Positions 46,711 to 55,860 of a stretch of 64,000 nt of DNA are shown here, piece by piece. This DNA is from Micromonospora halophytica (GTDB lineage Bacteria > Actinomycetota > Actinomycetes > Mycobacteriales > Micromonosporaceae). The notes below the pieces were generated by a model. The model made no database searches, had not been told where the DNA came from, and was given only the letters and a program-made list of their open reading frames with translations. The position numbers were made by a program, and so were the translations under genes. How positions within the stretch are numbered: position 1 is the stretch's first letter; every line of letters begins with the position of its first letter. Where the stretch lies: the NCBI RefSeq assembly GCF_900090245.1, contig NZ_FMDN01000007.1, positions 124,001 through 188,000 of the forward strand, read 5' to 3'.

Positions 46711-47412
46711 TCAGGCCGCCAGTGCCCGGGCGGCGACGGTGAGGTCGGCGACCAGTCCCTCGTACGCCGTGTTCTGGTCGTCGGCGCGCAGCACGGCGGA
46801 CGGGTGGATGGTGGCCAGCAGCCGGGCGGCGGGCGCGTCGGCGACCTTCCCGGCGCTGTCCACCGGCACCCGGGCGAAGTCCTCGGGGCGCTGGGCGGAC
46901 GCGGGCCACGGCAGCAGCTCGCCGCGCTGCCGGGTGACCCGGAACGACGGGCCGAGCAACGCCTTCGCGGCGGTCGCGCCGAGCACCACCACCAGTTCCG
47001 GGCGCAGGCGGGAGAACTCGGCCACCAGCCACGGCCGGCAGGCGGTGATGTGCACCCGGTCCGGGGTCTGGTGGATGCGCCGCCTGCCCCGCAGCTCGAA
47101 ACGGAAGTGCTTCACGGCGTTGGTCAGGTAGAGGTGACCCGGGTCGATGCCGGCGTCGTCGACCGCCTTGCGCAGCAGCCGCCCGGCGGGGCCGACGAAG
47201 GGCAGCCCCTTGTGGTCCTCCATGTCGCCGGGCTGCTCACCGACGAAGACCAGCCGGGCGCTCTCGTCGCCCCGGCCGAAGACCGTCTGCGAGGCGTCCC
47301 GGTACAGCTCACAGCCCTGGCAGCCGGCGGCCGCGGCACGCAACTGGTCCAGGGTGTCGGCCTGCGGCGGGATGAACTGCTGGGCACCGGGGGCGTCGAT
47401 CTGCTCGGCCAT
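46711..47412 (-). CDS. udgX: UdgX-type uracil-DNA glycosylase
   Basis: A 233-residue family 4-like glycosylase with the UdgX signatures. Motif A reads GEQPGDMEDHKGLPFVGPAG (58-77). The R-loop RRRIHQ has H114, the residue that in Mycobacterium smegmatis UdgX stays covalently bound to the DNA after uracil removal. Fe-S ligands are seen as C31 and C34 (CQGCELY) and C125 (ITACRPW). At the remaining position (NAVKHFRFE) a His stands where family 4 enzymes have Cys. IHPSAVL is the second catalytic motif. UdgX therefore acts as a single-turnover suicide enzyme. ATG at 47412. Confidence 0.9.
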   Translation of the reverse strand: MAEQIDAPGAQQFIPPQADTLDQLRAAAAGCQGCELYRDASQTVFGRGDESARLVFVGEQPGDMEDHKGLPFVGPAGRLLRKAVDDAGIDPGHLYLTNAVKHFRFELRGRRRIHQTPDRVHITACRPWLVAEFSRLRPELVVVLGATAAKALLGPSFRVTRQRGELLPWPASAQRPEDFARVPVDSAGKVADAPAARLLATIHPSAVLRADDQNTAYEGLVADLTVAARALAA

Positions 47413-47518
47413 GCCGAAAGTTCTACCCTGCGCGGCGGTCACGCGGCGCACCCGCCCGGCGTGGCGGCGGGGCCTTCGCCGCCACCCGTGCCCGTCGCCC
47501 GTCCCGAAGTGCCGCGGG

Positions 47519-48859
47519 TCAGGCGCTGAAGCCGCCCGGGCCGGTGGGGCGCACCGCGGCCGCGACCGCGTCGGCCAGGGGCTCGACCTCGGCGTCGTCG
47601 AGGGTGCTGACGGTGATCCGGACGCCCGGCTCGGCCCCGATCCGGAACAGCGCGCCCGGGGCCACCGACCACCCGGCGTCCCGCAGCGCGGTCACCGCGA
47701 CGGTCTCGTCCGGCACCGGGAGCCAGACGTTGATGCCGGTGCGGCCGTACCCGGTCAGGCCCCGGGCGGCGAGCGCGGCGAGCAGGGCGTCCCGACGTCG
47801 CTCGTACTCCTGCCCCGCCCGACGGACCAGCCCGGCGGTGGCCGGGTCGCGCCAGAGCGACAGTACGAGACGTTGCAGCACGGTGGAGACCCAGCCGGCG
47901 CCGACCCGGGCCCGGCCGGCGACCCGGGCCACCGTCGCCTCGTCGCCGGTCAGCACGGCCAGCCGCAGGTCGGGCCCGAAGGGTTTGCTCACCGACCGGA
48001 CGAAGGCCCACGCCGGGGTCGCCCCGGCGAGGGGGTGCAGCGGCACGTGGGCCAGCTCGGCGGCGTGGTCGTCCTCGATCAGCAGCAGGTCGGGGCGGCC
48101 GGCGAGCAGGTCGCGCAGCGCGACGGCCCGGTCGATGCCGACGGCGGCGCCGGTCGGGTTCTGCGCGCGGCTGGTCACCACCAGCGCCCGCGCGCCGAGG
48201 GCCAGTGCGTCGCGCACGCCGGCCACGGTGGGGCCGTCGGGGTCCACCGGTACGCCGATCGGGCGCAGCCCCGCGGCGGCGACCAGGTCGAGCAGGTTGG
48301 CCCAGCCCGGGTCCTCCACCGCCACCGCGTCGCCGGGGCGCAGGTGGGCGGCGAGCAGCCGCTCGATGCCGTCCAACGCTCCCCCGGTGACGGTGATCTC
48401 CGCCGCCGGCACGCCGTCGGCCGCGAGGCGCGCGCGGGCCACCTCGGCGAGCTCGGGGAGCACGGCGCTCGACGCGTACCCGACGGGTGGGCCGATCTCG
48501 GCGGCGAGTGCGGCGAGGTGCGGGCCGAGCGGGGGCAGCAGCCGGGAGTCCGGCTGGCCCTGGGAGAGGTCGCGGGCGCCGGGGGCGGACGGGGGACGCA
48601 GCGCGGCGCGGCGGGTGGCGACCGGCGGGCGGGGCCGGACCCGGGTGCCGTGCCGGCCGGCGGTGACGACCAGGCCCCGCCGGCGCAGTTCCTGGTAAGC
48701 CTTCGCGACCGTGGCCGGGCTGACGGCCAGCTCGGCGGCGAGCGCCCGGACGGCGGGCAGCGCGCTGCCGGCCGTCAGCGCGCCGGTGCGGATGCCGGTT
48801 TCCACGCTGGCCGAGATGGCGGCCGAGCTGCCGCCGCTGATCTGATAACGTACTGCCAC
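47519..48859 (-). CDS. MocR-type regulator (GntR helix-turn-helix fused to PLP aminotransferase fold)
   Basis: A 446-residue MocR protein. Residues about 5-72 are a GntR winged helix (LPAVRALAAELAVSPATVAKAY). The rest is a type I aminotransferase fold with substrate-binding NPTG and the PLP-binding K292 in VSKPFGPDLRL. MocR proteins sense PLP or amino compounds and control vitamin B6, GABA or related genes. It is divergent, over 38 nt, from a pyridoxamine-phosphate-oxidase-like fusion gene, with a GntR-like palindrome between, so it most likely controls that gene and the exporter after it. GTG start. Confidence 0.9.
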   Translation of the reverse strand: MAVRYQISGGSSAAISASVETGIRTGALTAGSALPAVRALAAELAVSPATVAKAYQELRRRGLVVTAGRHGTRVRPRPPVATRRAALRPPSAPGARDLSQGQPDSRLLPPLGPHLAALAAEIGPPVGYASSAVLPELAEVARARLAADGVPAAEITVTGGALDGIERLLAAHLRPGDAVAVEDPGWANLLDLVAAAGLRPIGVPVDPDGPTVAGVRDALALGARALVVTSRAQNPTGAAVGIDRAVALRDLLAGRPDLLLIEDDHAAELAHVPLHPLAGATPAWAFVRSVSKPFGPDLRLAVLTGDEATVARVAGRARVGAGWVSTVLQRLVLSLWRDPATAGLVRRAGQEYERRRDALLAALAARGLTGYGRTGINVWLPVPDETVAVTALRDAGWSVAPGALFRIGAEPGVRITVSTLDDAEVEPLADAVAAAVRPTGPGGFSA

Positions 48860-48869
48860 AGTTCGAGGA

Positions 48870-48883
48870 TTGTACTAGCACAA
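48870..48883. promoter_or_regulatory. GntR-type palindrome between the MocR and PPOX-GNAT genes
   Basis: TTGTACTAGCACAA, symmetric at 12 of 14 positions around CTAG, has the TGT-N6-ACA form of GntR-family sites. It lies in the 38-nt divergent spacer and would cover both promoters. Confidence 0.6.
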
Positions 48884-48897
48884 AGGTGGGATGTCAC

Positions 48898-50142
48898 ATG
48901 TACGCCCCGACCGCGCGGACCACCGCCAGCCGCTCCCGGGACCGGATGAGCTACGACCGGGCGGCGGCGCACGCGGTGCTCGACGAGGCGTACCACTGTG
49001 TGCTGGGGTTCACCGTGGACGGCGAGCCCCGCCTGCTGCCCACCCTGCACGTACGCGTCGGCGACACCCTCTACCTGCACGGCTCCACCGGCAGCCGACC
49101 GCTGCTGGCCGCCCGGGGCGACGCCGGGCTGCGGGTCTGCGTCACCGTCACGCTGCTCGACGGGCTGGTCTACGGCCGCTCGCAGTTCCACCACAGCGCC
49201 AACTACCGCTCGGTCGTGGCGCACGGCGTCGCGCGCCTGGTGACCGACGAGGCGGAGAAGCGCGAGATGCTGACCGCCCTGGTCGAGAAGGTGGGCGTCG
49301 GCCGCAGCGCGGACAGCCGGCCGCCGAGCCGCCGGGAGCTGGCCGAGACGGCCGTGCTGGCGCTGCCGCTGCGCGAAGTGTCGGTGCGGTCGCGCACCGG
49401 CGGTGTCCGCGACGAGCCGGGCGACTACGAGCTGCCGTACTGGGCCGGAGTGGTGCCGCTGCGGCTGACCGCCGGGCTGCCCGAGCCGGACGCGGGGGTG
49501 ACCGCGCCGGTGCCGGCGTACCTGCGGGCCGCCGACTCGCCCTGGCGGGCGGCGGCGGCCCTGCGCGGCGAGCACGTGCTGCTGGAGCCGCTGGACCTGG
49601 CGCACGCCGACGAACTCTTCGCCGCCACCGCCGAGCCGGAGGTCTGGGCGCACCTGGGCCACCCGCCGCCCAGCACCCCGGCCGACATGCGGGCGATCGT
49701 CGCCACCGCGCTCGCCGCCGGGCAGCGCGGCGAGCGGGTGCCGTGGGTGCAGCGCTGCGCGCGGACGGGGGCGGTGGTCGGCACCACCTCCTACCACGAG
49801 CTCGACCCGGAACGGCGGTCGGTGGCCATCGGGTACACCTGGCTGGGCCGGCCGTGGTGGCGCAGCGGGATCAACACCGAGGCCAAGCTGCTGTTGCTGA
49901 CCCGTGCCTTCGACGAACTGGGCGCGGTGCGGGTGGCCTGGCACACCGACATCCGCAACACCCGCTCGCAGGCGGCGATCGAGCGGCTCGGCGCGACCCG
50001 GGAGGGCGTGCTGCGGATGCACCGGCAGCGCCCCGACGGCTCCTGGCGGGACACCGTGCAGTACGCGATGACCATCGACGAGTGGCCGAACGCACAGGTC
50101 AAGCTGCGGGAACGACTTCACCGCGCGGCACCGGTGGGGTGA
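48898..50142 (+). CDS. Fusion of PPOX-like flavin-binding domain and GNAT acetyltransferase
   Basis: A 414-residue two-domain protein. Residues about 18-190 form a pyridoxamine 5'-phosphate oxidase-like split barrel (EAYHCVLGFTVDGEPRLLPT, then HGSTGSRPLLAARGDAGLRV, VYGRSQFHHSANYRSVVAHG). Residues about 225-400 are a RimJ/RimL-type GNAT (VLLEPLDLAHADELFAATAE, VVGTTSYHELDPERRSVAIG, HTDIRNTRSQAAIERLGA). The ATG at 48898 is chosen, 8 nt after GGTGGG; a GTG four codons earlier is possible. It is divergent from a MocR regulator and 2 nt upstream of a LysE exporter. A flavin/B6-linked oxidation or binding step joined to acetylation is suggested; the substrate is unknown. Confidence 0.88.
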   Translation: MYAPTARTTASRSRDRMSYDRAAAHAVLDEAYHCVLGFTVDGEPRLLPTLHVRVGDTLYLHGSTGSRPLLAARGDAGLRVCVTVTLLDGLVYGRSQFHHSANYRSVVAHGVARLVTDEAEKREMLTALVEKVGVGRSADSRPPSRRELAETAVLALPLREVSVRSRTGGVRDEPGDYELPYWAGVVPLRLTAGLPEPDAGVTAPVPAYLRAADSPWRAAAALRGEHVLLEPLDLAHADELFAATAEPEVWAHLGHPPPSTPADMRAIVATALAAGQRGERVPWVQRCARTGAVVGTTSYHELDPERRSVAIGYTWLGRPWWRSGINTEAKLLLLTRAFDELGAVRVAWHTDIRNTRSQAAIERLGATREGVLRMHRQRPDGSWRDTVQYAMTIDEWPNAQVKLRERLHRAAPVG

Positions 50143-50144
50143 GG

Positions 50145-50810
50145 ATGGCGGGCGTGCTGGGCATCACCGACATCTGGACGTACGTGCTGGGGACCGTGGC
50201 GATCATCCTGCTGCCGGGTCCCAACTCGCTCTTCGTGCTCTCCACCGCGGCGAAACGGGGGGTGGGGGCCGGTTACCGCGCCGCGGGCGGAGTGTTCGTC
50301 GGCGACGGGGTGCTGATGTTCCTCTCCGCCGCCGGGGTGGCGTCGCTGCTCAAGGCGTATCCGCCGCTCTTCCTGGTGATCAAGTACGCGGGCGCGGCGT
50401 ACCTCGGCTATGTCGGGTTGACGATGCTGCGCGGCGCCTGGCGGCGCTGGCGCGACCGCAACGACCCGACGGCGCCGCGGCTGATCGACGCGGCGGAGCC
50501 GGCGGCGATGCGCAGCCCGTTCCGCAAGGCGCTGGTGATCAGCCTGCTCAACCCGAAGGCGATCCTCTTCTTCATCTCGTTCTTCATCCAGTTCGTCGAC
50601 CCGGGCTACGCCTGGCCGGCGCTGTCGTTCCTGCTGCTCGGGCTGATCGCCCAGGTCACCAGCGTGCTCTACCTGACCGCGCTGATCTTCGCGGGCACCT
50701 TCCTCGCCGCCCAGTTCCGGCGCCGTCGGCGGCTGGCCGCAGGCGCCACCACCGGGGTCGGGGTGCTCTTCCTCGGCTTCGGCCTCAAGCTCGCCACCGC
50801 CTCGGTCTGA
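50145..50810 (+). CDS. LysE/RhtB-family amino-acid exporter
   Basis: A 221-residue LysE-family membrane exporter with about six helices. The N-terminal motif IILLPGPNSLFVLSTAAKRG is the family signature; also KYAGAAYLGYVGLTMLRGA and KALVISLLNPKAILFFISFF. The ATG begins 2 nt after the stop of the PPOX-GNAT gene, with a ribosome-binding site inside that gene's end, so the two are co-translated. Probable export of an amino acid or its acetylated product; substrate unknown. Confidence 0.9.
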   Translation: MAGVLGITDIWTYVLGTVAIILLPGPNSLFVLSTAAKRGVGAGYRAAGGVFVGDGVLMFLSAAGVASLLKAYPPLFLVIKYAGAAYLGYVGLTMLRGAWRRWRDRNDPTAPRLIDAAEPAAMRSPFRKALVISLLNPKAILFFISFFIQFVDPGYAWPALSFLLLGLIAQVTSVLYLTALIFAGTFLAAQFRRRRRLAAGATTGVGVLFLGFGLKLATASV

Positions 50811-50953
50811 CCGCGCGCGGCAGCACCACGAGCCGGCCACTCGCACCGGGCCGGCGGGCCCGCGACACCGGCCACGCTCCGAGGGAGGCAGCACGGCGAG
50901 CCGACCACACGCCGAGCGGGGCACACCCGTGGGCCGGTGGCGGCGTACCGGCG

Positions 50954-51883
50954 TCAGGCGCCGTCGCCGCCACCACCGCCGCCACCGATGCCCGGGCCGC
51001 CGGCGGTGCCGCCGAGCCCGTAGCCGGGTGCGACCGGCTCGTCCGGCGGGCGGCTGACGTGCGCGGACTCGCTGATCCGGGCGGACCAGTCGGAGTGGGC
51101 GACCGCGGCCGCGTGCCGGTTGATCGCCACCCGTAGCCAGCCGTCCACGGTGGCGACCCAGTCCCGTCGCTCCCCGCCGGCGTGCCAGATCCGGAACCGG
51201 CTGATGCTCTGGTGGCTGATCCCGGTCAGGGAGAGCCGCCGGTCCATCCAGAGCAGCACCTCCAGGCCGGCCGAGTTGGCCACGAAGATCAGTTCCAGCT
51301 CGGTGATGGGGCCGGCGTAGAGGGGCGCCACCCAGTACCCGAGGCGTTGGTGCAGCGGCAGAGCCTGCTCGACCCCGGGCAGCCGGCCCTGCACCAGGCC
51401 CGCCTGCCGCATCACGAAGCCGAGCGTGTCCAGCGCGGCCAGGATGTGCTGCTGGACGGGGAGCGGGTGGACGAGGACCGGCACCATCGCGCCCACCTCC
51501 CGGTCCAGGTCGACGGAGACCTCGGTACGCAGTCCGGTGCGCAGACTCATCAGCGGCACCGCGCCGAACACCGTCACCGGGGTCTCCCACGGCAGCGGCA
51601 GGGCGAAGTCGACCGCCCGCCGCCGCCCGGCCGGCACCACGAACCGACCGGCGATCGGCACCCGGTGGTACTGCACGAGCCTGCGGGGAGCGTCCGGATC
51701 CTCCGGCTCGGCGGTGGCCACCAGCCCGAGCCGGATGCGCCGGACGGGCACGTCGTCCCGGCCGGCGGTGAGCGTCACCCGCCCGGGCAGGCGCAGTCCG
51801 GGCCGGGTGCTCGGATTGGTCAGGGTGGTGCTCACCGACAGCCCGCTCCATCCGGACTCCCGCGCCACCCCGGTCAACCGCAT
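50954..51883 (-). CDS. Divergent Spo0M-like protein with Gly-rich tail
   Basis: A 309-residue protein with the Spo0M/arrestin-like pattern: LSVSTTLTNPSTRPG, ALPLPWETPVTVFGAVPLMS, RTEVSVDLDREVGAMVP and PITELELIFVANSAG, each aligning with the 1772-2560 protein. The C-terminus is a low-complexity tail of Gly with Asp. The ATG at 51883 is the best start. Sequence is much diverged from the other copy, so a paralogue with a separate role. The 143 nt before the lysE stop hold nothing recognisable. Confidence 0.75.
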   Translation of the reverse strand: MRLTGVARESGWSGLSVSTTLTNPSTRPGLRLPGRVTLTAGRDDVPVRRIRLGLVATAEPEDPDAPRRLVQYHRVPIAGRFVVPAGRRRAVDFALPLPWETPVTVFGAVPLMSLRTGLRTEVSVDLDREVGAMVPVLVHPLPVQQHILAALDTLGFVMRQAGLVQGRLPGVEQALPLHQRLGYWVAPLYAGPITELELIFVANSAGLEVLLWMDRRLSLTGISHQSISRFRIWHAGGERRDWVATVDGWLRVAINRHAAAVAHSDWSARISESAHVSRPPDEPVAPGYGLGGTAGGPGIGGGGGGGDGA

Positions 51884-52114
51884 CCCGCCGCTCCCCCGTC
51901 CGTCACCGCACGGGGCCGTCTTCCCGCTCTCCGGCCGGGCACGCCACCGGATCCAACCCGGCCGGCTGCCCGGCCCGGCCGACGCGAGCCGACCGCGTCT
52001 CGGGTGCCGCCCGGCGACCTGCCAGCCGGCACGCGGCGGCGCGGGCGGGTCCACGGACGCGGACCGGCCGCCGGGTCACGGGGATCCGGCGGCCGGTCGG
52101 TACGGGGTACGGGG

Positions 52115-53179
52115 TCAGCGCATGCGCCGCCCACGCGGCACCGGGTCGGTCTCGTCGTCGAACTCGCCGATGACCTCCTCCAGCAGATCCTCCAGCGCCA
52201 CGAACCCGATCGGCCGGGTCGGGCCGCCGCCGTTGCGGACCAGAGCCAGCTGGGCCTGGTCGGCCCGCATCGCGGCCACCGCCTCGGTGACCGAGGAGGC
52301 CGCCGGCAGGGTGAACGCGCGGGTCATCAGCTCACCCGCGGTCGCCGACCGGCCGGTGGTGACCGCCCGCACCGCCTCTCGTACGTGGACCAGGCCGCAG
52401 ACCTCGCCGGACGGGTCGAGCACGGCGAGCCGGGACCGGCCGCTGTCGCGGCTGACCTGCTCGACGTGCTCGGCGGAGTCGTCCCGGCGGACCGTGACGA
52501 TCCGGTCGAAGGGCTCCATCACGTCGGCGACGGTGGTGCCCTGCAGCTCCAGCATGCTGGTCAGCAGCTGGTGCTGCTCGGCGCCGAGCATGCCGTGCTC
52601 GCGGGACTGTTCCAGCAGGATGCGCAGTTCGTCCGGGCCGTGCACCTGGGCGAGCTGGTCCTGCCCCTGCACGCCGACCAGCCGCAGCATCGCGTTGGCC
52701 AGCGCGTTGAGCGCCGACAACACCGGGCGGGCGACCCGGGCGAAGGCCCGGAACGGCAGGGCCAGCAGCATCGCCGACCGCTCCGCGTCGGTGATCGCCC
52801 ACGACTTCGGGGCCATCTCGCCGACCACCAGGTGCAGGAAGGTCACCAGCCCGAGGGCGAAGACCAGGGCGATCAGGTGACTGGCCGTGTCCGGCAGCCC
52901 GACCGCGTGCAGCAGCGGGCTGAGCAGGTGCTCGATCGCCGGTTCGGCCAGGGCGCCGAGGCCCAGCGTGCACAGGGTGATGCCGAGCTGGGCGCCGGCC
53001 AGCATCAGCGACAGCTCGCGGACACCGTCCAGCGCGGCCCGGGCGGCCCGGCCACCCCCGGCGGCGGCCTGCTCCAGTCGGTAGCGTTTCGAGGCCACCA
53101 ACGCGAACTCGGCGGCCACGAAGAAGCCGTTGAGCGCGAGCAGCACCACGGAGGTCAACAGCGCGACGGTGGGGCTCAT
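52115..53179 (-). CDS. CNNM/HlyC-CorC-family membrane protein (DUF21 plus CBS)
   Basis: A 354-residue CNNM-family protein: an N-terminal DUF21 membrane domain with four helices (LNGFFVAAEFALVASKRYRL, then LMLAGAQLGITLCTLGLGAL), followed by a CBS pair (VMEPFDRIVTV, SRLAVLDPSGEVCGLVHV). It ends at the second CBS and lacks the CorC/HlyC C-terminal domain of its neighbour. The family exports Mg2+ or senses nucleotides. Its start overlaps the stop of the upstream CNNM gene (ATGA), so the pair is coupled. Confidence 0.88.
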   Translation of the reverse strand: MSPTVALLTSVVLLALNGFFVAAEFALVASKRYRLEQAAAGGGRAARAALDGVRELSLMLAGAQLGITLCTLGLGALAEPAIEHLLSPLLHAVGLPDTASHLIALVFALGLVTFLHLVVGEMAPKSWAITDAERSAMLLALPFRAFARVARPVLSALNALANAMLRLVGVQGQDQLAQVHGPDELRILLEQSREHGMLGAEQHQLLTSMLELQGTTVADVMEPFDRIVTVRRDDSAEHVEQVSRDSGRSRLAVLDPSGEVCGLVHVREAVRAVTTGRSATAGELMTRAFTLPAASSVTEAVAAMRADQAQLALVRNGGGPTRPIGFVALEDLLEEVIGEFDDETDPVPRGRRMR

Positions 53180-54525
53180 CCGACCTCCTCCGCGCCGCCG
53201 GCCATCCGCAGCCGGACCGAGTCGGCGACGTGCCGGTCCACGGCGAGCACCTCGACGAGGGCCTTCGGCCGCCCGGCCGGCTCCTCGCCGTCGGCCGGGA
53301 GGGTGATCTCCAGCCGGTCACCGACCTCGGGCACCCGGCCCAGCTCGCGCATGACCAGGCCGGAGAGGGTGTCGTACTCGGGGGCCTCGGGCAGCGCGAT
53401 GCCGGTGCTGTCGGCCACCTCGTCGATCCGCCAGCGGGCCGGCACCACCCAGGAGCCGTCCGCCTGCCGCGCGGGCGCCCGCTCCGGCGGGTCGTCCTCG
53501 TCGCGGATCGGGCCGACCAGTTCCTCGGCGAGGTCCTCCAGCGTGATCACGCCGGCGAAGCCGCCGTACTCGTCGACCACGCAGGCGAGCTGTCGGTGCC
53601 CGGACCGCAGCCGGTCCAGCACCGTCGGCAGCGGCAGGGTCTCCGGCACCAGCAACGGGGGTACGGCCACCGCGCTGACCGGGGTGCTCGACCGCTGCGC
53701 CGGGGGTACGCCGAGCACGTCGGCGATGCCGACCACGCCGACCAGGTCGTCCACCCCCTCGGCGCCGCGCACCGGGAAACGGGAGTGGCCGGTGTCGAGC
53801 AGCTCGACCACCCGGCTGACCGGCTCGTGCGCCCGTACGGTGTGCACGTGGACCCGGGGGACCATGGCCTCCCCGGCGGTCAGCTCCCGGAAGTCGAGCC
53901 CTCGGTCGAGCAGGTCGGACATCTCGGCGTCGAGGTGCCCCTCCTCGCGGGACTCGGCGATGATCTGTTCCAGGTCCTTCGGGGTGGCTCCGCTGGGCAG
54001 TTCCTCGATCGGCTCGATGCCGATCCGGCGCAGCAGCCGGACCGCGGCCCGGTCGAACAGCGTGATCAGCGGGCCGGCGACCTTCAGGTAGATCAGGGTG
54101 GAGCGGCTCAACGCCCGGGCGAGGGGCTCGGGGCGGGCGATGGCGAGGTTCTTCGGGGCCAGCTCACCGAGGACCATCTGCACCACGGTGGCGATGGTCA
54201 GGGCCAGCGCGACCGACAGCGGCAGGCTGACCGCGGTGGACACCCCGACGCCACCGAGCAGCTCGGCCAGCCCGGCACCCAGGTACGGCTCGGCGACGTA
54301 ACCGACGAGCAGGGCGGTGACGGTGATGCCGAGTTGGGCGCCGGAGAGCATGAAGGAGAGCCGACCGGTGACCTCCAGCGCCCGGGCGGACGCCTGGTCG
54401 CCGTCGTCGGCGCGCTGCTTGAGCTTGCCGCGGTCCACCGCGACGTAGCCGAACTCCTGCGCCACGAAGTACCCGGTGGCGGCGGTGAGGACGATGATGA
54501 GGACGAGACCGACGACGATCAACAC
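53176..54525 (-). CDS. CNNM/HlyC-CorC-family membrane protein, full length
   Basis: A 449-residue protein with the full family architecture: DUF21 membrane domain (YFVAQEFGYVAVDRGKLKQR, FMLSGAQLGITVTALLVGYV), a CBS pair (AMVPRVHVHTVRAHEPVSRV, LACVVDEYGGFAGVITLEDL) and a CorC/HlyC domain (GSWVVPARWRIDEVADSTGI). Length is normal. It is the first gene of a coupled pair; two unequal CNNM proteins in tandem are common in actinomycetes and may form a heterodimer. Possibly linked to ion homeostasis with the Mrp genes 161 nt upstream. Confidence 0.9.
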   Translation of the reverse strand: MLIVVGLVLIIVLTAATGYFVAQEFGYVAVDRGKLKQRADDGDQASARALEVTGRLSFMLSGAQLGITVTALLVGYVAEPYLGAGLAELLGGVGVSTAVSLPLSVALALTIATVVQMVLGELAPKNLAIARPEPLARALSRSTLIYLKVAGPLITLFDRAAVRLLRRIGIEPIEELPSGATPKDLEQIIAESREEGHLDAEMSDLLDRGLDFRELTAGEAMVPRVHVHTVRAHEPVSRVVELLDTGHSRFPVRGAEGVDDLVGVVGIADVLGVPPAQRSSTPVSAVAVPPLLVPETLPLPTVLDRLRSGHRQLACVVDEYGGFAGVITLEDLAEELVGPIRDEDDPPERAPARQADGSWVVPARWRIDEVADSTGIALPEAPEYDTLSGLVMRELGRVPEVGDRLEITLPADGEEPAGRPKALVEVLAVDRHVADSVRLRMAGGAEEVG

Positions 54526-54686
54526 GGGTCGCTCAGGGCTCCCGGGGTCGTCGGGCCGTGGGGATGCCGGGCACGACCCGGCTGGCTACTGCTGCCCTCC
54601 TGGGCAGAAGAGTCGATCATGCAGCAATTCTATCGGCAGTCGCTGAATGCCCGCTGAAGGTGGGGACAATGCCGCTGCTCGGTCCG

Positions 54687-55028
54687 CTATCTTCCCGGAT
54701 CGGCCAACTCGTCGACGTCGAGCAGGTCCCGGTCGACCCGGCCGGACCGGTAGGCGGCCCGGCCGATCATCTGCGCGGCGACCGGCGCGGTGGCCAGTTG
54801 GAAGACCCCCACCAGCAGGATCATGCCCAGGTCGGTCGGGGTACGCAGCCGCAGCGCCAGCCCGACCAGCAGCAGCAGCACGCCGAGCACCTGTGGCTTG
54901 GTCGCCGCGTGCATCCGGTCCAGCACGTCCGGGAAGCGCAGCACCCCGATGCCGGCGACGAGGCTGAGCAGGGCGCCCGCCACCAGCGCCACCGCACCGA
55001 GCCAGTCGAGGACCGTGCCCGTGTTCAC
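54687..55028 (-). CDS. mrpG: Mrp antiporter subunit G
   Basis: A 113-residue MrpG with three membrane helices; the hallmark LRFPDVLDRMHAATKPQVLG is present. Last gene of the Mrp operon. Its GTG overlaps the mrpF stop (GTGA). Confidence 0.92.
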   Translation of the reverse strand: MNTGTVLDWLGAVALVAGALLSLVAGIGVLRFPDVLDRMHAATKPQVLGVLLLLVGLALRLRTPTDLGMILLVGVFQLATAPVAAQMIGRAAYRSGRVDRDLLDVDELADPGR

Positions 55029-55288
55029 GCCTCCTCCCGGACGGCGAAGCGGACCAGGGCCACCGAGCCGACGAAACCGAGCATGGCGAGGACCACCAGC
55101 ACGGGCAGTGTGGTGGCGTGCCGGTTGACCGCCGCCTCGGCGCCCACCGCACCGAGCATGACGGCGAGCAGCAGGTCGGCGGCGATCACCCGGTCGAGCA
55201 GGGAGGGGCCCCGGTAGATCCGGGCCAGGGCCAGCAGCGCGGTGACCGAGAGCAGCACGGTCAGCACGACGGCGAGGACGACGGTCAT
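55025..55288 (-). CDS. mrpF: Mrp antiporter subunit F
   Basis: An 87-residue MrpF with three helices and the family core RIYRGPSLLDRVIAADLL, then MLGFVGSVALVRF. The ATG overlaps the mrpE stop. Confidence 0.92.
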   Translation of the reverse strand: MTVVLAVVLTVLLSVTALLALARIYRGPSLLDRVIAADLLLAVMLGAVGAEAAVNRHATTLPVLVVLAMLGFVGSVALVRFAVREEA

Positions 55289-55860
55289 GTCTCGGACCTC
55301 CGGTCGGCGGGATCGGTGGAGAGCAGGCGCAGCTCGGCGTCGGAGCCGATCGCCCGGACGATGCGCTCCTCGACGGCGAGGACCCGGTCGCGGCTGCCGG
55401 TCAGATCCTGCGGTACGCGGACGTCGAGGACGTGCACGTAGAGGACCCCGGCGTCCCGGTCCACCTGGACGATCAGGGTGCCGGGGACAAGGGAGAGCAG
55501 TTCGGCGGTGAGCGCCAGGTTGAGGTCGCTGCGCACCCGCAGTCGTACCCCGATGATCGCCCCCCGGGGCCGGAAGCCGGGGCGTACCGCGATCGCGGCG
55601 ACGTGGACGCTGGCGCTGACCAGCTCGACGACGAAGGTGCCGGCGAGGACCAGCAGCGCCGTCGGCCGCAGCCGGCCGCCGAAGGAGACCGGCGGGAGCG
55701 GGAAGAAGAGCAGCACCGCCGCGCCGACCAGCGTCCCGCCGACCAGGTTTCCCCAGGTGACCTCCCCCCAGAGCAGGTTCCAGACGGCGATCAGCCAGCC
55801 CAGCGCGATCGCCTGGTCCCGCCAGCGGCCGTACCGGCCGGGCGGCGGGGACGGGGTCAC
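55285..55860 (-). CDS. mrpE: Mrp antiporter subunit E
   Basis: A 191-residue MrpE. Two or three N-terminal membrane segments (AIALGWLIAVWNLLWGEVTW) are followed by a cytosolic domain with TAELLSLVPGTLIVQVDRDA and LYVHVLDV. The GTG overlaps the mrpD stop (GTGA). Confidence 0.92.
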   Translation of the reverse strand: MTPSPPPGRYGRWRDQAIALGWLIAVWNLLWGEVTWGNLVGGTLVGAAVLLFFPLPPVSFGGRLRPTALLVLAGTFVVELVSASVHVAAIAVRPGFRPRGAIIGVRLRVRSDLNLALTAELLSLVPGTLIVQVDRDAGVLYVHVLDVRVPQDLTGSRDRVLAVEERIVRAIGSDAELRLLSTDPADRRSET

